DNA of 35,259 nt from JBLRWS01 sp047921075 (GCA_047921075.1 JBLRWS010000025.1:1-35259); one strand, 5' to 3'; shown: positions 7,072 to 16,293, counted from the stretch's first letter. A program made the numbers and translations. Notes: generated by a model from the letters alone, not told the origin.

Positions 7072-9498
7072 CTATTCAATGGCGTCCACATCTACATTAA
7101 TGCGCACCCCGCCCGCACCTTGTGGCTTGCGGGTTTCGTAGAGCTCAAAGATCCGGTCCAGCAGCCCTTCGATCTGCGTGGCACTCCAGCTTCGTTCCGC
7201 TTTGAGGTGCGCCTCCCACCGATGCTGGCCGTGCATCCAGGGAATCACCTCCGGCGAGGGGCCCATCACCCGCTCCGCACCGGCGGCCTCCTTCATGGCC
7301 CGCGTAAAGGCCTCGGCCGCCTCCCGCGCCAAATGCTCGCGTTTATGGCGAAACTGAAACGTAATAAATCGTGAGAAGGGCGGATAGGCCAGCTCGTAGC
7401 GACTCTGCATCTCTTGTTTGGCAAAGCCGGTGTAGTTGTGTGTTTGTGCAAACAGCACCGACGGGTGCTGCGGCTTCCAGGTCTGCACAAACACGCGCCC
7501 CGGTTTCTCGGCGCGCCCGGCACGGCCCGCTACCTGGCTCAGCAGCTGAAACATCCGCTCGCCCGCCCGAAATGAGGGGAAAGCAAGCTCCGTCTCCGCA
7601 TTTAGTACACCCACCACCGTTACATTGGGGAAGTTCAGCCCTTTGGCCACAAGCTGCGTGCCGATCAGGATATCGGCATCGCCCTTTAAGAAGGAGTCGT
7701 AGAGCTGCTCGTGGGCCAGCTTTCCCGAGGTGGTATCACGATCCATCCGCAGCAGCCGGGCGTCGGGAAAGAGTGCTGCTACCTGCTCTTCCAGCTGCTG
7801 TGTTCCCGTACCCTGAACGGTTAATTCGTCCGATCCGCACTTTTCACAAACGCGATCTGCCCGCCGGGAGTAGCCGCTGTAGTGGCAGAGCAGAATGTTC
7901 TTTTTCTTGTGATAGGTGAGAGTGGTAGCGCTGTGCGGACTCTCCGGTATATGCCCGCACGCCTCGCACAGCAGGTACGAGGCAAACCCACGCCGGTTGT
8001 AGAGTAAAATAGCCTGCTCTCCCCGTTCCAGTGCCTCCGTAAGCTGTTCGTGCAGCTCCACCGTAAGCGGGCCCCGCATCGCCGACTTGTACTCTTTCAG
8101 ATCCAGAATGCGCACTTCGGGCATCGTTCCCGACGGGCGGCCCGGCAGCGACAGGTAGTGATGTTTTTTCTCTTTGGCGGCCAGCAGTGTGCTCATGGCC
8201 GGGGTCGCGGAACCGAGTACAATGACCGCATTCTCTTTGCGTGCCCGAACAATGGCTACATCGCGGGCATGATAGCGCGGTGCCGGATCAAACTGCTTGT
8301 AGGAGGCGTCGTGCTCCTCATCCACTACAATCAGACCCAGTTGTTGTACCGGTGCAAATACCGCCGACCGCGGGCCGATAGCGATCCGCTTTTTGCCCGA
8401 TTGCAGATCCTGCCACGCCTCGTATCGCTCCCGATCAGAAAGCCGGCTATGGAGTACCGCAATCTGATCCCCAAAAATGTGAAAAAAGCGGGCAACCGTC
8501 TGCGGGGTAAGGGCAATCTCGGGCACCAATACCAGGCCGCCGCGCCCCTGCTCCAGACATAATTTAAGCGCGTGGATGTAGACTTCCGTTTTACCGGAAC
8601 CGGTAACTCCGTACAGCAGAAAACTGCCGTACTTTTTTTGATCCAGCGTTTGCCGGATCGCATCGAAGGCCACTTCCTGCTCCGGCAGCAAGGTTTTAAT
8701 CGCTGACGGATCGTACGGCAGTGATGTACCACTGTTGCGGCGTACCTCTATCTCCTTCGCTTCAATCCAGCCCTCTTCTTCCAACCGGTTAAGGGTGTAT
8801 GGCGTAATCTTCTCATCCTCCAGCAGGGCGGTTTGCGGGGCCGGCAACGTATACGCCTGAAGTGCCAGAAACGCCTGTTTCCATTTGGGCGGATTCGACT
8901 CTTGCCGGATGGCGGCGCAGATCTCATCCACATCTGTGCCATCTGCACAAAGCCAGTGCTTGGTCTGCTTATAGCGAACACTCTGGCGCGGCTCTTCCCA
9001 AACGGTTACCGCCCCCTCATTCATCAGCTGCGTAAGAAGTTTGTTGCGGCTGCTGTTTCGCCACCGTTTTCGAGCGGACTGAAGGGACATCTCCTCACTC
9101 TGTACCGCGTCCAAAATCTCCTCCTCTTCGCGCGAGCGTACCCGCTGTTGAACCTGACCGATCCGCAGCATTTTTTCGGATGAAAAGTTCAGCCCCACCG
9201 GAAGCGCAGCCTGAATCACTTCCCCGAGACTGCAATAATAGAAGCGATGCATCCACTCGCAGAGTGACAGCGTAGCAGGAGTCAGTATTGGCTCCTCGTC
9301 GAGCCGGCGGGCTACGGCACGGGTTTTAAAATCGGGGCGTTGGGAGTGTACGCGCACGATCATCCCGATGGCGTATTCCGATCGAAGAGGTACCCACACG
9401 CGCATTCCGGGTGCGCATCCGCCATCGTCGGTGTGGTAGGTAAACACCCGGCGCACGGCTGTGGGAAAGGCGATATCAACATAGAGCGTAGACGACAT
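7072..9498 (-). CDS. priA: Primosomal protein N' (replication restart helicase PriA)
   Basis: PriA is a superfamily-2 3'-5' DNA helicase that reloads the replisome at stalled forks. The ATG at 9498 (MSSTLYVDIAFP) matches the usual start and gives 808 residues; the frame stays open upstream to 9633 but that part looks non-coding. Seen: an N-terminal 3'BD domain, Walker A GVTGSGKTEVY (K303), DEEH at 393-396, GSATPAM (motif III) and VAGRAGRAEKPG (motif VI). The zinc insert is odd. The first knot is intact (C511, C514, C551, C554), but the second has S520, S523, C538 and S541 where four Cys are normal. The helicase core is otherwise whole, so the gene is probably functional. It is 99 bp upstream of the GCS2 gene on the same strand. 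Confidence 0.95.
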   Translation of the reverse strand: MSSTLYVDIAFPTAVRRVFTYHTDDGGCAPGMRVWVPLRSEYAIGMIVRVHSQRPDFKTRAVARRLDEEPILTPATLSLCEWMHRFYYCSLGEVIQAALPVGLNFSSEKMLRIGQVQQRVRSREEEEILDAVQSEEMSLQSARKRWRNSSRNKLLTQLMNEGAVTVWEEPRQSVRYKQTKHWLCADGTDVDEICAAIRQESNPPKWKQAFLALQAYTLPAPQTALLEDEKITPYTLNRLEEEGWIEAKEIEVRRNSGTSLPYDPSAIKTLLPEQEVAFDAIRQTLDQKKYGSFLLYGVTGSGKTEVYIHALKLCLEQGRGGLVLVPEIALTPQTVARFFHIFGDQIAVLHSRLSDRERYEAWQDLQSGKKRIAIGPRSAVFAPVQQLGLIVVDEEHDASYKQFDPAPRYHARDVAIVRARKENAVIVLGSATPAMSTLLAAKEKKHHYLSLPGRPSGTMPEVRILDLKEYKSAMRGPLTVELHEQLTEALERGEQAILLYNRRGFASYLLCEACGHIPESPHSATTLTYHKKKNILLCHYSGYSRRADRVCEKCGSDELTVQGTGTQQLEEQVAALFPDARLLRMDRDTTSGKLAHEQLYDSFLKGDADILIGTQLVAKGLNFPNVTVVGVLNAETELAFPSFRAGERMFQLLSQVAGRAGRAEKPGRVFVQTWKPQHPSVLFAQTHNYTGFAKQEMQSRYELAYPPFSRFITFQFRHKREHLAREAAEAFTRAMKEAAGAERVMGPSPEVIPWMHGQHRWEAHLKAERSWSATQIEGLLDRIFELYETRKPQGAGGVRINVDVDAIE

Positions 9499-9746
9499 AT
9501 CCCGCAAAGCTATGCAATATGCAGGCAAGATGTGACGGGGATTTTTCGGTGATGGTGAGGCGGCTTCATCACCGGGGCTAAACCGGCACAGAAAATTCAC
9601 CCGAAACGAGCGGGTGCGCCATCGGTTCTCCACCTCGAAATAGAAACCCGGATCGGAAATAACACGCTCGCGGCTGCGCGTGGTGCAGGGGAATACACAA
9701 AGCGGTTTATATCGAACCCAATGCCCCGTATATTTCTTTTTTTGAA

Positions 9747-9819
9747 GACTCCGTAGTTCAACAGGATAGAACGAAAGCCTCCTAAGCTTTAGATCTGGGT
9801 TCGAGTCCCGGCGGGGTCA
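9747..9819 (+). tRNA. tRNA-Arg(CCT)
   Basis: A full cloverleaf can be folded. The acceptor stem is GACTCCG/CGGGGTC with one T-G pair. The D-stem is GTTC/GAAC. The anticodon stem is AAAGC/GCTTT with loop CTCCTAA. The T-stem is CTGGG/CCCGG with loop TTCGAGT. The discriminator base is A, and CCA is not encoded. Anticodon CCT reads AGG, an arginine codon. It lies between divergent priA and lysA. Confidence 0.95.
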
Positions 9820-9941
9820 CAACTTACGGTAACGCCAGCCTGCTTCAATCGCGATTCAAAATCGGTACAATTGTTTTTGAATCGGGGAACGTACTTCGTC
9901 GAAATTTCCTTATTTTTCGCCCTTCCAAAACAGATTCCATT

Positions 9942-11096
9942 ATGTTTTCACCCGACCAACTGGCGTCAATTCAGACCATCCCCACGCCGTTTTATTATTA
10001 CGATATGGAGCTGCTGCAGCAGACGCTGGATGCGGTGCAAAAACACGGCCTCTCGCGCGGCTATCACGTTCATTTTGCCTTAAAGGCCAATAACAACGAA
10101 CGGATTTTGTCTGCCATCCGCGATGCCGGGCTCGGTGCCGATTGCGTAAGCGGGCGCGAAATTGAGAAAGCGCTGGACGTCGGGTTCACTCCCGAGCAGA
10201 TCGCATTTGCCGGTGTTGGGAAAACCGATGAGGAGATCGATACCGGCCTAAAGCACGATATTTACTCGTTTAATTGCGAATCGGTGCAGGAAATTGAGGT
10301 ATTGAACGAGCGAGCCGCCCGCATGGGTAAAACCGTGAACATCTCGGTGCGGCTCAATCCCAATGTGGAAGCCAAAACCCACAAATACATCACCACAGGG
10401 CTTACAGAAAACAAGTTTGGAGTCAACCCCGAAAACCTGCCGGAGCTGTTTCAAAAACTGCCGGAACTTACGCACGTAAAGGTGACGGGTATTCACTTTC
10501 ACATCGGGTCTCAGATCACCGACCTGCAGCCGTACATCGATCTGTGCGAAAAGGCGAATCACTTTCAGGAGCTTTTCGAGTTGCGCAATTACCCGCTCAG
10601 CCATATCAATGTAGGCGGCGGATTTGGAATCGATTACGGCGATCCCGACGGCCATTCCATCCCCGATTTCGACTCTTTTTTCTCCGTTTTTGAGCGCCAT
10701 TTGAAGTTGCGGGATAATCAGCAGCTGCACTTTGAGTTAGGGCGCAGCGTTGTAGGGCAGTGTGGCAGCCTCATCTCTCGAGTGCTCTTCATCAAAAAAG
10801 GGATCACCACCAATTTTGCGATCATTGATGCGGGCATGACCGAGCTGATTCGCCCCGCGCTCTATCAGGCCAATCACGCCATCACCGCTCTCACAAGCAG
10901 CAAGCCCGAGAGTGTGTACGATGTGGTGGGGCCTATATGCGAAACATCCGATACCTTCAGCAAAAAGCTCTCCCTTCCTGAATTGGAACGGGGTGATCTG
11001 GTAGCCATCCGCAGTGCCGGAGCCTATGGCCAGGTGATGAGCAGCGATTTTAACCTGCGCGATCGCGCAAAAGCCATCTTTTCCGACGCGTTGTAG
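9942..11096 (+). CDS. lysA: Diaminopimelate decarboxylase
   Basis: LysA is a PLP-dependent, fold-III decarboxylase that turns meso-diaminopimelate into lysine, the last step of the pathway, in the cytoplasm. The protein is 384 residues, shorter than the ~420 of proteobacterial LysA but in the range seen in Bacteroidota. Seen: the PLP lysine in HFALKANNNE (about residue 49), HIGSQ, GGGFGIDYG (phosphate binding), HFELGRSVVGQCG, the CETSD active-site segment that completes the dimer partner's site, and SAGAYGQVMSS near the C-terminus. The ELGR version of the usual EPGR motif is known in this group. A related diamine decarboxylase is possible but less likely. The gene follows tRNA-Arg and converges on rlmN with a 12-bp gap. 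Confidence 0.9.
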   Translation: MFSPDQLASIQTIPTPFYYYDMELLQQTLDAVQKHGLSRGYHVHFALKANNNERILSAIRDAGLGADCVSGREIEKALDVGFTPEQIAFAGVGKTDEEIDTGLKHDIYSFNCESVQEIEVLNERAARMGKTVNISVRLNPNVEAKTHKYITTGLTENKFGVNPENLPELFQKLPELTHVKVTGIHFHIGSQITDLQPYIDLCEKANHFQELFELRNYPLSHINVGGGFGIDYGDPDGHSIPDFDSFFSVFERHLKLRDNQQLHFELGRSVVGQCGSLISRVLFIKKGITTNFAIIDAGMTELIRPALYQANHAITALTSSKPESVYDVVGPICETSDTFSKKLSLPELERGDLVAIRSAGAYGQVMSSDFNLRDRAKAIFSDAL

Positions 11097-11108
11097 AAAC
11101 GGCTTTCG

Positions 11109-12221
11109 TTACGCGTTCGCCATCGATTTACCTTTTTCCTGCCCTTCGCGAATAGCCAATTGACCACATCCCGCATCAATATCATCGCCGCGGCTGCGGC
11201 GCACGGTAGCGGTAACACCCTGCTTTACCAGTGTTCGCATAAATCGGTTCAGCCGCTCTTCCTGAGCCCGCTGCAGCGATACACCCTCCACATTGTTGTA
11301 CATGATGATGTTCACTTTTGATGGTGCCCAAAACACGATTTGAGCAAGCTTCCGCGCATCCTCTGTCGTATCATTAAATTCGTTGAAAAGCAGATACTCA
11401 TAGGTGATCGGATTGCCGGTTCGCTGATGGTACGCTTCCACGGCCTCTTGCAGCGCCTCAAGATTCAGCTTATTGTTGATCGGCATGATCGTGTTGCGCT
11501 TTTCGTCATCCGCAGCGTGCAGCGAAATAGCCAGATTGATACCAAGATCGAGCTCCGCCAGCTGCTTGATCTGCTTGGTGAGCCCAACAGTTGAAATGGT
11601 AATACGCCGCGGAGAGAGCCCGATTCCATTTTCATGGGTAATAATCCTGACCGATTCCACCACCGCGTTCATGTTGTGCAGCGGCTCGCCCATGCCCATG
11701 TATACAATGTTTGTAATTCCCTTGCCAAATGCATCTTCAGCAACCTCATTGATGATCTGCACCTGGTCTACAATTTCGCCGTGGGTCAGGTTTCGGAAAA
11801 AGCCCATTTTTCCGGTTGCGCAAAAACTGCATCCAAACATGCACCCTACTTGTGATGATACACAGACCGTAAGCCGGTTTGCAGCACCATCCGGATAAAA
11901 ATCGGGAATGAGTACCGCCTCCACTTTGTACTCTTCCGGGCCGTCGAGGGTAAACAGAAACTTAATGGTACCATCTTTGGACTGCTGCCTGCTGTGCACA
12001 GAAATACGGCGGATGGTGGCGATGTCATCGAGTTTTGCGCGCAGATCCTTGCTCAGGTTGGTCATCTCATCAAACGAGGATGCCCCTTTTTGATAGAGCC
12101 ACTGAAACAGTTGGTCGGCACGATAACTCTGCAGCTCAAGATCGTCGCAAAAGCGTTGTAGTTCGTCTGCGGAGAGGGATTTCAGATCGGTTTTTTGGGT
12201 GGTGGTGGTCGTCTCTTTCAT
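11109..12221 (-). CDS. rlmN: 23S rRNA (A2503-C2)/tRNA (A37-C2) methyltransferase, radical SAM
   Basis: RlmN methylates C2 of A2503 in 23S rRNA and A37 in some tRNAs, using a 4Fe-4S cluster and S-adenosylmethionine. The protein has 370 residues, the usual length. Seen: an N-terminal HhH-like domain with YRADQLFQWLYQKG, the radical SAM motif CMFGCSFCATG (CxxxCxxC), GITNIVYMGMGEPLHN, RRITISTVGL, and the C-terminal Cys of DIDAGCGQLA, which carries the methyl relay. RRSRGDDIDAGCGQL is family-typical and distinguishes it from unrelated radical SAM enzymes. The Cfr resistance paralogue is unlikely, since this is a lone chromosomal copy. It is convergent with lysA and shares its strand with the upstream peroxiredoxin gene. 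Confidence 0.97.
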   Translation of the reverse strand: MKETTTTTQKTDLKSLSADELQRFCDDLELQSYRADQLFQWLYQKGASSFDEMTNLSKDLRAKLDDIATIRRISVHSRQQSKDGTIKFLFTLDGPEEYKVEAVLIPDFYPDGAANRLTVCVSSQVGCMFGCSFCATGKMGFFRNLTHGEIVDQVQIINEVAEDAFGKGITNIVYMGMGEPLHNMNAVVESVRIITHENGIGLSPRRITISTVGLTKQIKQLAELDLGINLAISLHAADDEKRNTIMPINNKLNLEALQEAVEAYHQRTGNPITYEYLLFNEFNDTTEDARKLAQIVFWAPSKVNIIMYNNVEGVSLQRAQEERLNRFMRTLVKQGVTATVRRSRGDDIDAGCGQLAIREGQEKGKSMANA

Positions 12222-12267
12222 AGCTTGAAAGATACAAACTATGTGAGCAAAACCGTAATGATCGGAA

Positions 12268-12894
12268 TTACATCCCTTTATTTACGAGCTCGTGAGCAGC
12301 GGCCATCAGCATCTCTTGGTCGATTTTATCCCGGTGATCGGCCTTGGTAAACGAAAAGACAACTTCGCCCACATCATTTGTTAAAAAGACAGACGGTGCG
12401 GGTAACAGATTGTGATCGTGGCCTGAACGAGCCTGAATGTCCATGCCGTTTCGGCGCATGTTTTCCACTTCACGGTCATCTACGCGAAACGCCACGCCAA
12501 ACATACGGGCAGCCTGCATGCGGCTATCTGAGAGCAGTTTGTACCCGATTCGCTGATCCTCAAGGGATTGCCGCAAATACTCCGGCTGATCGGGACTGAT
12601 CGCCACAATGTGAATTCCAAGTCGGTACAGTTCATCCTCAATACCGATTAACTCATTTAACTCGGATGTGCAAAACGGGCACCATCCCCCCCGATAAAAA
12701 ACAAACAGAGACTTTTTGGAAGCCAGCTCTGCCAGGTTTTCCTCATGCCCAAAAGGGCCCTGCAGTGAAATATTGGGCACATAGTCACCCAATTTTAATG
12801 GGTTCACATCGGCCTCGTTATTGGGTATCGATGGAGAGCCAGCACATCCCGCCAGGAGGATGATTGCTGTTAAAAGAGAGAGAGAAAATTTCAT
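12268..12894 (-). CDS. Peroxiredoxin-like (AhpC/TSA family) lipoprotein
   Basis: This is a 208-residue thioredoxin-fold protein. The start at 12894 gives a lipoprotein signal (LTAIILLAGC, lipidated Cys17); a longer in-frame start at 12930 would spoil it. The fold shows LGDYVPNISLQGP, then FVFYRGGWCPFCTSELNEL with C72 and C75 as the redox pair, and IHIVAISPDQPEYLRQSLED. YRGGWCPFC marks the peroxiredoxin-like subgroup that reduces peroxides or disulfides at the cell envelope. The exact substrate is unknown. It stands 46 bp upstream of rlmN on the same strand, and its 5' side (12895-12987) separates it from the outer-membrane protein gene. Confidence 0.85.
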   Translation of the reverse strand: MKFSLSLLTAIILLAGCAGSPSIPNNEADVNPLKLGDYVPNISLQGPFGHEENLAELASKKSLFVFYRGGWCPFCTSELNELIGIEDELYRLGIHIVAISPDQPEYLRQSLEDQRIGYKLLSDSRMQAARMFGVAFRVDDREVENMRRNGMDIQARSGHDHNLLPAPSVFLTNDVGEVVFSFTKADHRDKIDQEMLMAAAHELVNKGM

Positions 12895-12987
12895 GGGTCG
12901 CCTGATAATATACGAATGAATCACACCCAAGTATAAAAAGTGCTTGGGGTGAAGCTTTCACAAAACCGTAAAATATATGTAAAACGG

Positions 12988-14244
12988 TTAAAATCGTGGA
13001 TTGACCACATTATTAAAGATAGAGCCAAACGTATAGCTCAATCCAAATGAGAGGCTAAAGTCAAAAGAAGTAGGCCGCTGTACTCCTCGAATGATCGATT
13101 CCGGATCGTTCGGGTCCACACCGGATGGCAACTCCAGAGAGAGTTGGTCATTAATCAGCCGATAGCGGCCCGAAAAACTAACCGACAATCCCCTGCGAAT
13201 ACGAATATTAAATGTGGGGTTTACTTCGAATCGGTTGATGGACGGATCGTGGAAGAAATGCAACCCCGACAAGCGAATGTCGATACGCCCCCATCGTTGG
13301 TCAAAACGCAGCCTCGAGCTCAACTCCTGCGACATGATAAACTCCTGATCTTTCAAAAAGATGGTGGTGCGAAAATAGCGGCGGTACATGGGCGTAACCT
13401 GATATTGAAACACAAACCGCCGCTGCTGGAATTCATCATAGGGAAACACATTGTACTCAATAGCCGGGGCAATGTAGGTGTTCAGCGCAATGTTGTTGAC
13501 GCGGTTAAACTGGGCGCGGGCAAACCCGCCTACCGCAAAATGGTCGCCGATGCTGTAGGCTACCATATACCAGGTATCGCCCCAATCGCGATTGATATTG
13601 AGTGTACGGTCTGATAGATCGACCTCTCTGCGGCGCAATTCCCCGCGGGCAAATCCCCGAATATTCCAATCTTCGGTAACCCGTTCGGCCTCCAGGCCGG
13701 CAAAAAGTCCAAAATTTGTTTCCGTAGATTGGCCGCTCAGATTGGAACTCAAATTCACATCAAAGACCCAGCCGTTCCAGGGGTCGTCTACCTCTTCGTC
13801 ATCGTCGGCCGCAACACCATCGGGAGCATCGTAAAAGATATCCATCGAACGGATGGCTACCGTATTCATCACGTAGGGAACCAGGCCAATTCGGATCATC
13901 CGGTTCAGCCCGATACGTCGCTCATCAGATGTATCGGTACTTGGCGAGGCGTAGCGGAGTGTGTCAGATCGGGTTACGCCCGGTTCAAGGCTGCTGAAAA
14001 TGAGCGTAAACTCGCGCCCACCCCCACCGGTTCGCTGGTCGGTAATGTTCAGATAGATGGAGGCGTCATCCTGATCGCGCACATAATTCACAAAGGTGAT
14101 ATTGGAGCGGATGAACGTAACATCGCACGCAGAGCAGTCCAGATACACATTTGGAATCGGTTTAAGCTGGCCTGACTGAGCAAGAGCCTCACTCAGAGCC
14201 ATCGTAAGAATAAGAAATACAAATCCCGTAAATGCGCGGATCAC
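12988..14244 (-). CDS. Outer-membrane beta-barrel protein of unknown function
   Basis: The product is about 418 residues. I prefer the GTG at 14244, because it starts a clean signal peptide (MIRAFTGFVFLILTMALSEALA, cut before Gln); TTG codons at 14307 and further in also allow a longer form. After the signal comes a conserved-looking head domain (VYLDCSACDVTFIRSNITFV, VRDQDDASIYLNITDQRTGG), then a run of alternating hydrophobic and aromatic strands ending in VNPRF, the terminal Phe signal for BAM insertion. An acidic linker ADDDEEVDD lies between head and barrel. I know proteins with this YLDC...VRDxxxA head in Bacteroidota and Gemmatimonadota, but no assigned role. The gene is divergent from the K+ channel gene. 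Confidence 0.75.
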   Translation of the reverse strand: MIRAFTGFVFLILTMALSEALAQSGQLKPIPNVYLDCSACDVTFIRSNITFVNYVRDQDDASIYLNITDQRTGGGGREFTLIFSSLEPGVTRSDTLRYASPSTDTSDERRIGLNRMIRIGLVPYVMNTVAIRSMDIFYDAPDGVAADDDEEVDDPWNGWVFDVNLSSNLSGQSTETNFGLFAGLEAERVTEDWNIRGFARGELRRREVDLSDRTLNINRDWGDTWYMVAYSIGDHFAVGGFARAQFNRVNNIALNTYIAPAIEYNVFPYDEFQQRRFVFQYQVTPMYRRYFRTTIFLKDQEFIMSQELSSRLRFDQRWGRIDIRLSGLHFFHDPSINRFEVNPTFNIRIRRGLSVSFSGRYRLINDQLSLELPSGVDPNDPESIIRGVQRPTSFDFSLSFGLSYTFGSIFNNVVNPRF

Positions 14245-14393
14245 AGAGCGTTGTGGTTCAGTTGAGCTTCCTTTTTGCAACCGTTTAAAGTACGAACTAC
14301 CAATCAAGAATTTCCAATCAAATCTCTACAAAATTGGCTATTTTGTTTCGTTTTAGGGGACTTTTACTACACATTACAATTAAATCATCCAGT

Positions 14394-16079
14394 TTGAAGT
14401 TTATCAGCTCTCAGCTATCCTACTTTTTTGCCAACCGCAGAGCGCAAACCAACGTACGCAAGCTGTTCAAGTTTTTAGGGTTTCTGTTTCTGCTGTATGT
14501 CAGCTATGCCATTGCCTTTCATTATGTATCTCTCTACGAGGGCCAGGAGCACACCTGGCTCACCGGTTTTTACTGGACCATTGTAACCATGTCTACCCTC
14601 GGTTTTGGTGATATTGTATTTACAACCGACCTGGGACGTTTTTTTTCGATGCTGGTACTCTTTTCCGGTGTGATGTTTTTATTGGTAATGCTTCCCTTTA
14701 CGTTTATTGAGTTCTTTTATGCGCCATGGATGAAAGCCCAAAACCAGGCAAGAGCTCCAAAAAAGCTGGATCCTGATGTAAAAAATCATGTGATCATCAC
14801 CCGTCTCAATGCCGTAACCGACGCGCTTATAAAAAAACTCACCGACTATAAAATTGACTACGCCATCCTGGAGCCCGATCTGCAAAAAGCGGTCGATCTG
14901 TCGGATTTGGACTACAAAGTTATTAACAGCGATGCCACCGATTACGACACCTACAAGGGGTTGAATATTGAACATGCATCGCTGGTGGTTGCTGCGGGAA
15001 CCGATCAGGAGAATACGAACGTGACGTTTACGGTAAGGGAGTTTAATAAAGAGGTAAATATTGTATCGACCGCCGCCTCGGGCGACTCCCTCGATATCAT
15101 GAAACTTGCCGGTGCCAATCATGTGATTCAGATGGGTGAAATTCTTGGGCGTTCGTTGGCGCGACGAACACTTGGCGGAAATGCCCGGGTTCACGTCATC
15201 GGCCACATCGACCAATTGGTGATTGGCGAAGCGACCGTACAGTACACACCGCTGATTGGAAAAACGATCGCCGAAAGCCAACTGCGCGAAAATACGGGCG
15301 TAAACATCGTTGGATTGTGGGAGCGCGGAAAATTCAAAGAGCCCTATCCTGAGTCCGTCATATCCGAAAAAACCGTGCTTGTGCTCGCCGGTTCCGTAGA
15401 ACAGATGCGGGCCTATGATGAACTGGTGAGCATCTACAACGTGTCTGACCACCCCGTGGTTATTATTGGCGCGGGCCGCGTGGGGCGTGCGGCCGCAAAG
15501 TCACTGAAGGAGCGGCACATTGATTACCGGATTATTGATAAAGACCCATCGCGTATAAAAGACAAGGAAAAATACATCCTTGGCGATGCCGCCGACCGAT
15601 CTGTGCTGAACCGCGCCGGGCTGGATGAGGCCCATTCAGCACTCATCACCACGCATGATGATGATATTAATATCTATCTGACCATCTACTGCCGGCAGCT
15701 TTGCCCCGATATGCAAATCATCAGCCGAGCCAATTACGAAAAAAACGTGAATACTCTGCACCGCGCCGGTGCCGATTTTGTGATGTCGTACGCATCGATG
15801 GGTGCAGGAACGATTTTCAACATTCTGGAAGGGCAAGACCTTGTGGTACTGGCCGAGGGGCTCAACATCTTTAACCATAAGGTGAACAAGCGGTTGAAAG
15901 GGAAAAGCCTGATTGAATCGGATGTGCGGCAACAAACCGGCGCTACAGTAATTGCTATTAAGCTGGAGGGAGAGATGCTGATCAATCCCGACCCGTACCG
16001 GAAACTGGAACTAAACGAAGAGCTGGTACTGATCGGCACCGGCGCTGCCGAAAAAGCATTTACCGAAAAATACGAATAA
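14394..16079 (+). CDS. Potassium channel with two RCK (TrkA-N/TrkA-C) domains
   Basis: This is an inner-membrane K+ channel subunit of 561 residues from TTG at 14394 (KFISSQLSYFFANRRA), which matches the usual family start; an earlier TTG at 14334 is possible and no ATG is available. TM1 is about 25-47, the pore filter is TLGFGD (68-73), and TM2 is about 84-106. Next comes RCK1 (~116-225), whose NHVIITRLNAVTDALI lacks the Gly-rich nucleotide loop, then a TrkA-C domain. RCK2 has VVIIGAGRVGRAA (intact GxGxxG), then a second TrkA-C domain. RCK domains gate such channels with NAD(H), nucleotides or Ca2+. It converges on trkH, so K+ release and uptake genes sit side by side. Confidence 0.9.
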   Translation: MKFISSQLSYFFANRRAQTNVRKLFKFLGFLFLLYVSYAIAFHYVSLYEGQEHTWLTGFYWTIVTMSTLGFGDIVFTTDLGRFFSMLVLFSGVMFLLVMLPFTFIEFFYAPWMKAQNQARAPKKLDPDVKNHVIITRLNAVTDALIKKLTDYKIDYAILEPDLQKAVDLSDLDYKVINSDATDYDTYKGLNIEHASLVVAAGTDQENTNVTFTVREFNKEVNIVSTAASGDSLDIMKLAGANHVIQMGEILGRSLARRTLGGNARVHVIGHIDQLVIGEATVQYTPLIGKTIAESQLRENTGVNIVGLWERGKFKEPYPESVISEKTVLVLAGSVEQMRAYDELVSIYNVSDHPVVIIGAGRVGRAAAKSLKERHIDYRIIDKDPSRIKDKEKYILGDAADRSVLNRAGLDEAHSALITTHDDDINIYLTIYCRQLCPDMQIISRANYEKNVNTLHRAGADFVMSYASMGAGTIFNILEGQDLVVLAEGLNIFNHKVNKRLKGKSLIESDVRQQTGATVIAIKLEGEMLINPDPYRKLELNEELVLIGTGAAEKAFTEKYE

Positions 16080-16080
16080 A

Positions 16081-16293
16081 CCTGAGTTCGATTATTAATG
16101 TTCTTTTTTAGGAGTCAAAAAGTCCCCTCCTCCTCAAGGAGGGGCTCCTCTTTTAACCCGCGAAGCGATTTAAGGGTGGTTGAAACGGGGTTTTTGAGTC
16201 TTATTTGAGCTTAAAAACCTTATGGCTACCACCCCCGGCCCCTCCTACACAGGAGGGGAGTTCTTTTTGCCCTGATTTATAATCGAACTCAGG
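16081..16293. repeat. MITE-like intergenic inverted-repeat element
   Basis: This 213-bp element sits exactly between two convergent K+ transport genes. Its ends are perfect 15-bp inverted repeats (CCTGAGTTCGATTAT at 16081-16095 and its complement at 16279-16293). Inside are nested pairs: CCCCTCCT/AGGAGGGG hairpins at 16124-16144 and 16239-16258, GGGTGGT/ACCACCC at 16174-16180 and 16228-16234, and GGTTTTT/AAAAACC at 16189-16195 and 16213-16219. The whole can fold as one imperfect hairpin. It holds no gene. Similar CCCCTCCT...AGGAGGGG intergenic repeats are known to me from Bacteroidota genomes. It may serve both flanking genes as a terminator. No clear target-site duplication is visible. Confidence 0.75.

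Noticed and set aside
9499..9633. Upstream in-frame extension of priA
   Set aside because: The family start is MSSTLYVDIAFP at 9498; the extension is unlike any PriA N-terminus and reads as leader DNA.
14679..15452. Minus-strand open frame inside the K+ channel gene
   Set aside because: Antisense shadow: the plus-strand frame carries the filter and RCK motifs, while this one has none.
16124..16258. CRISPR-like repeat pair (two CCCCTCCT hairpins)
   Set aside because: Only two hairpins with unlike spacers and flanking terminal inverted repeats; no cas genes.
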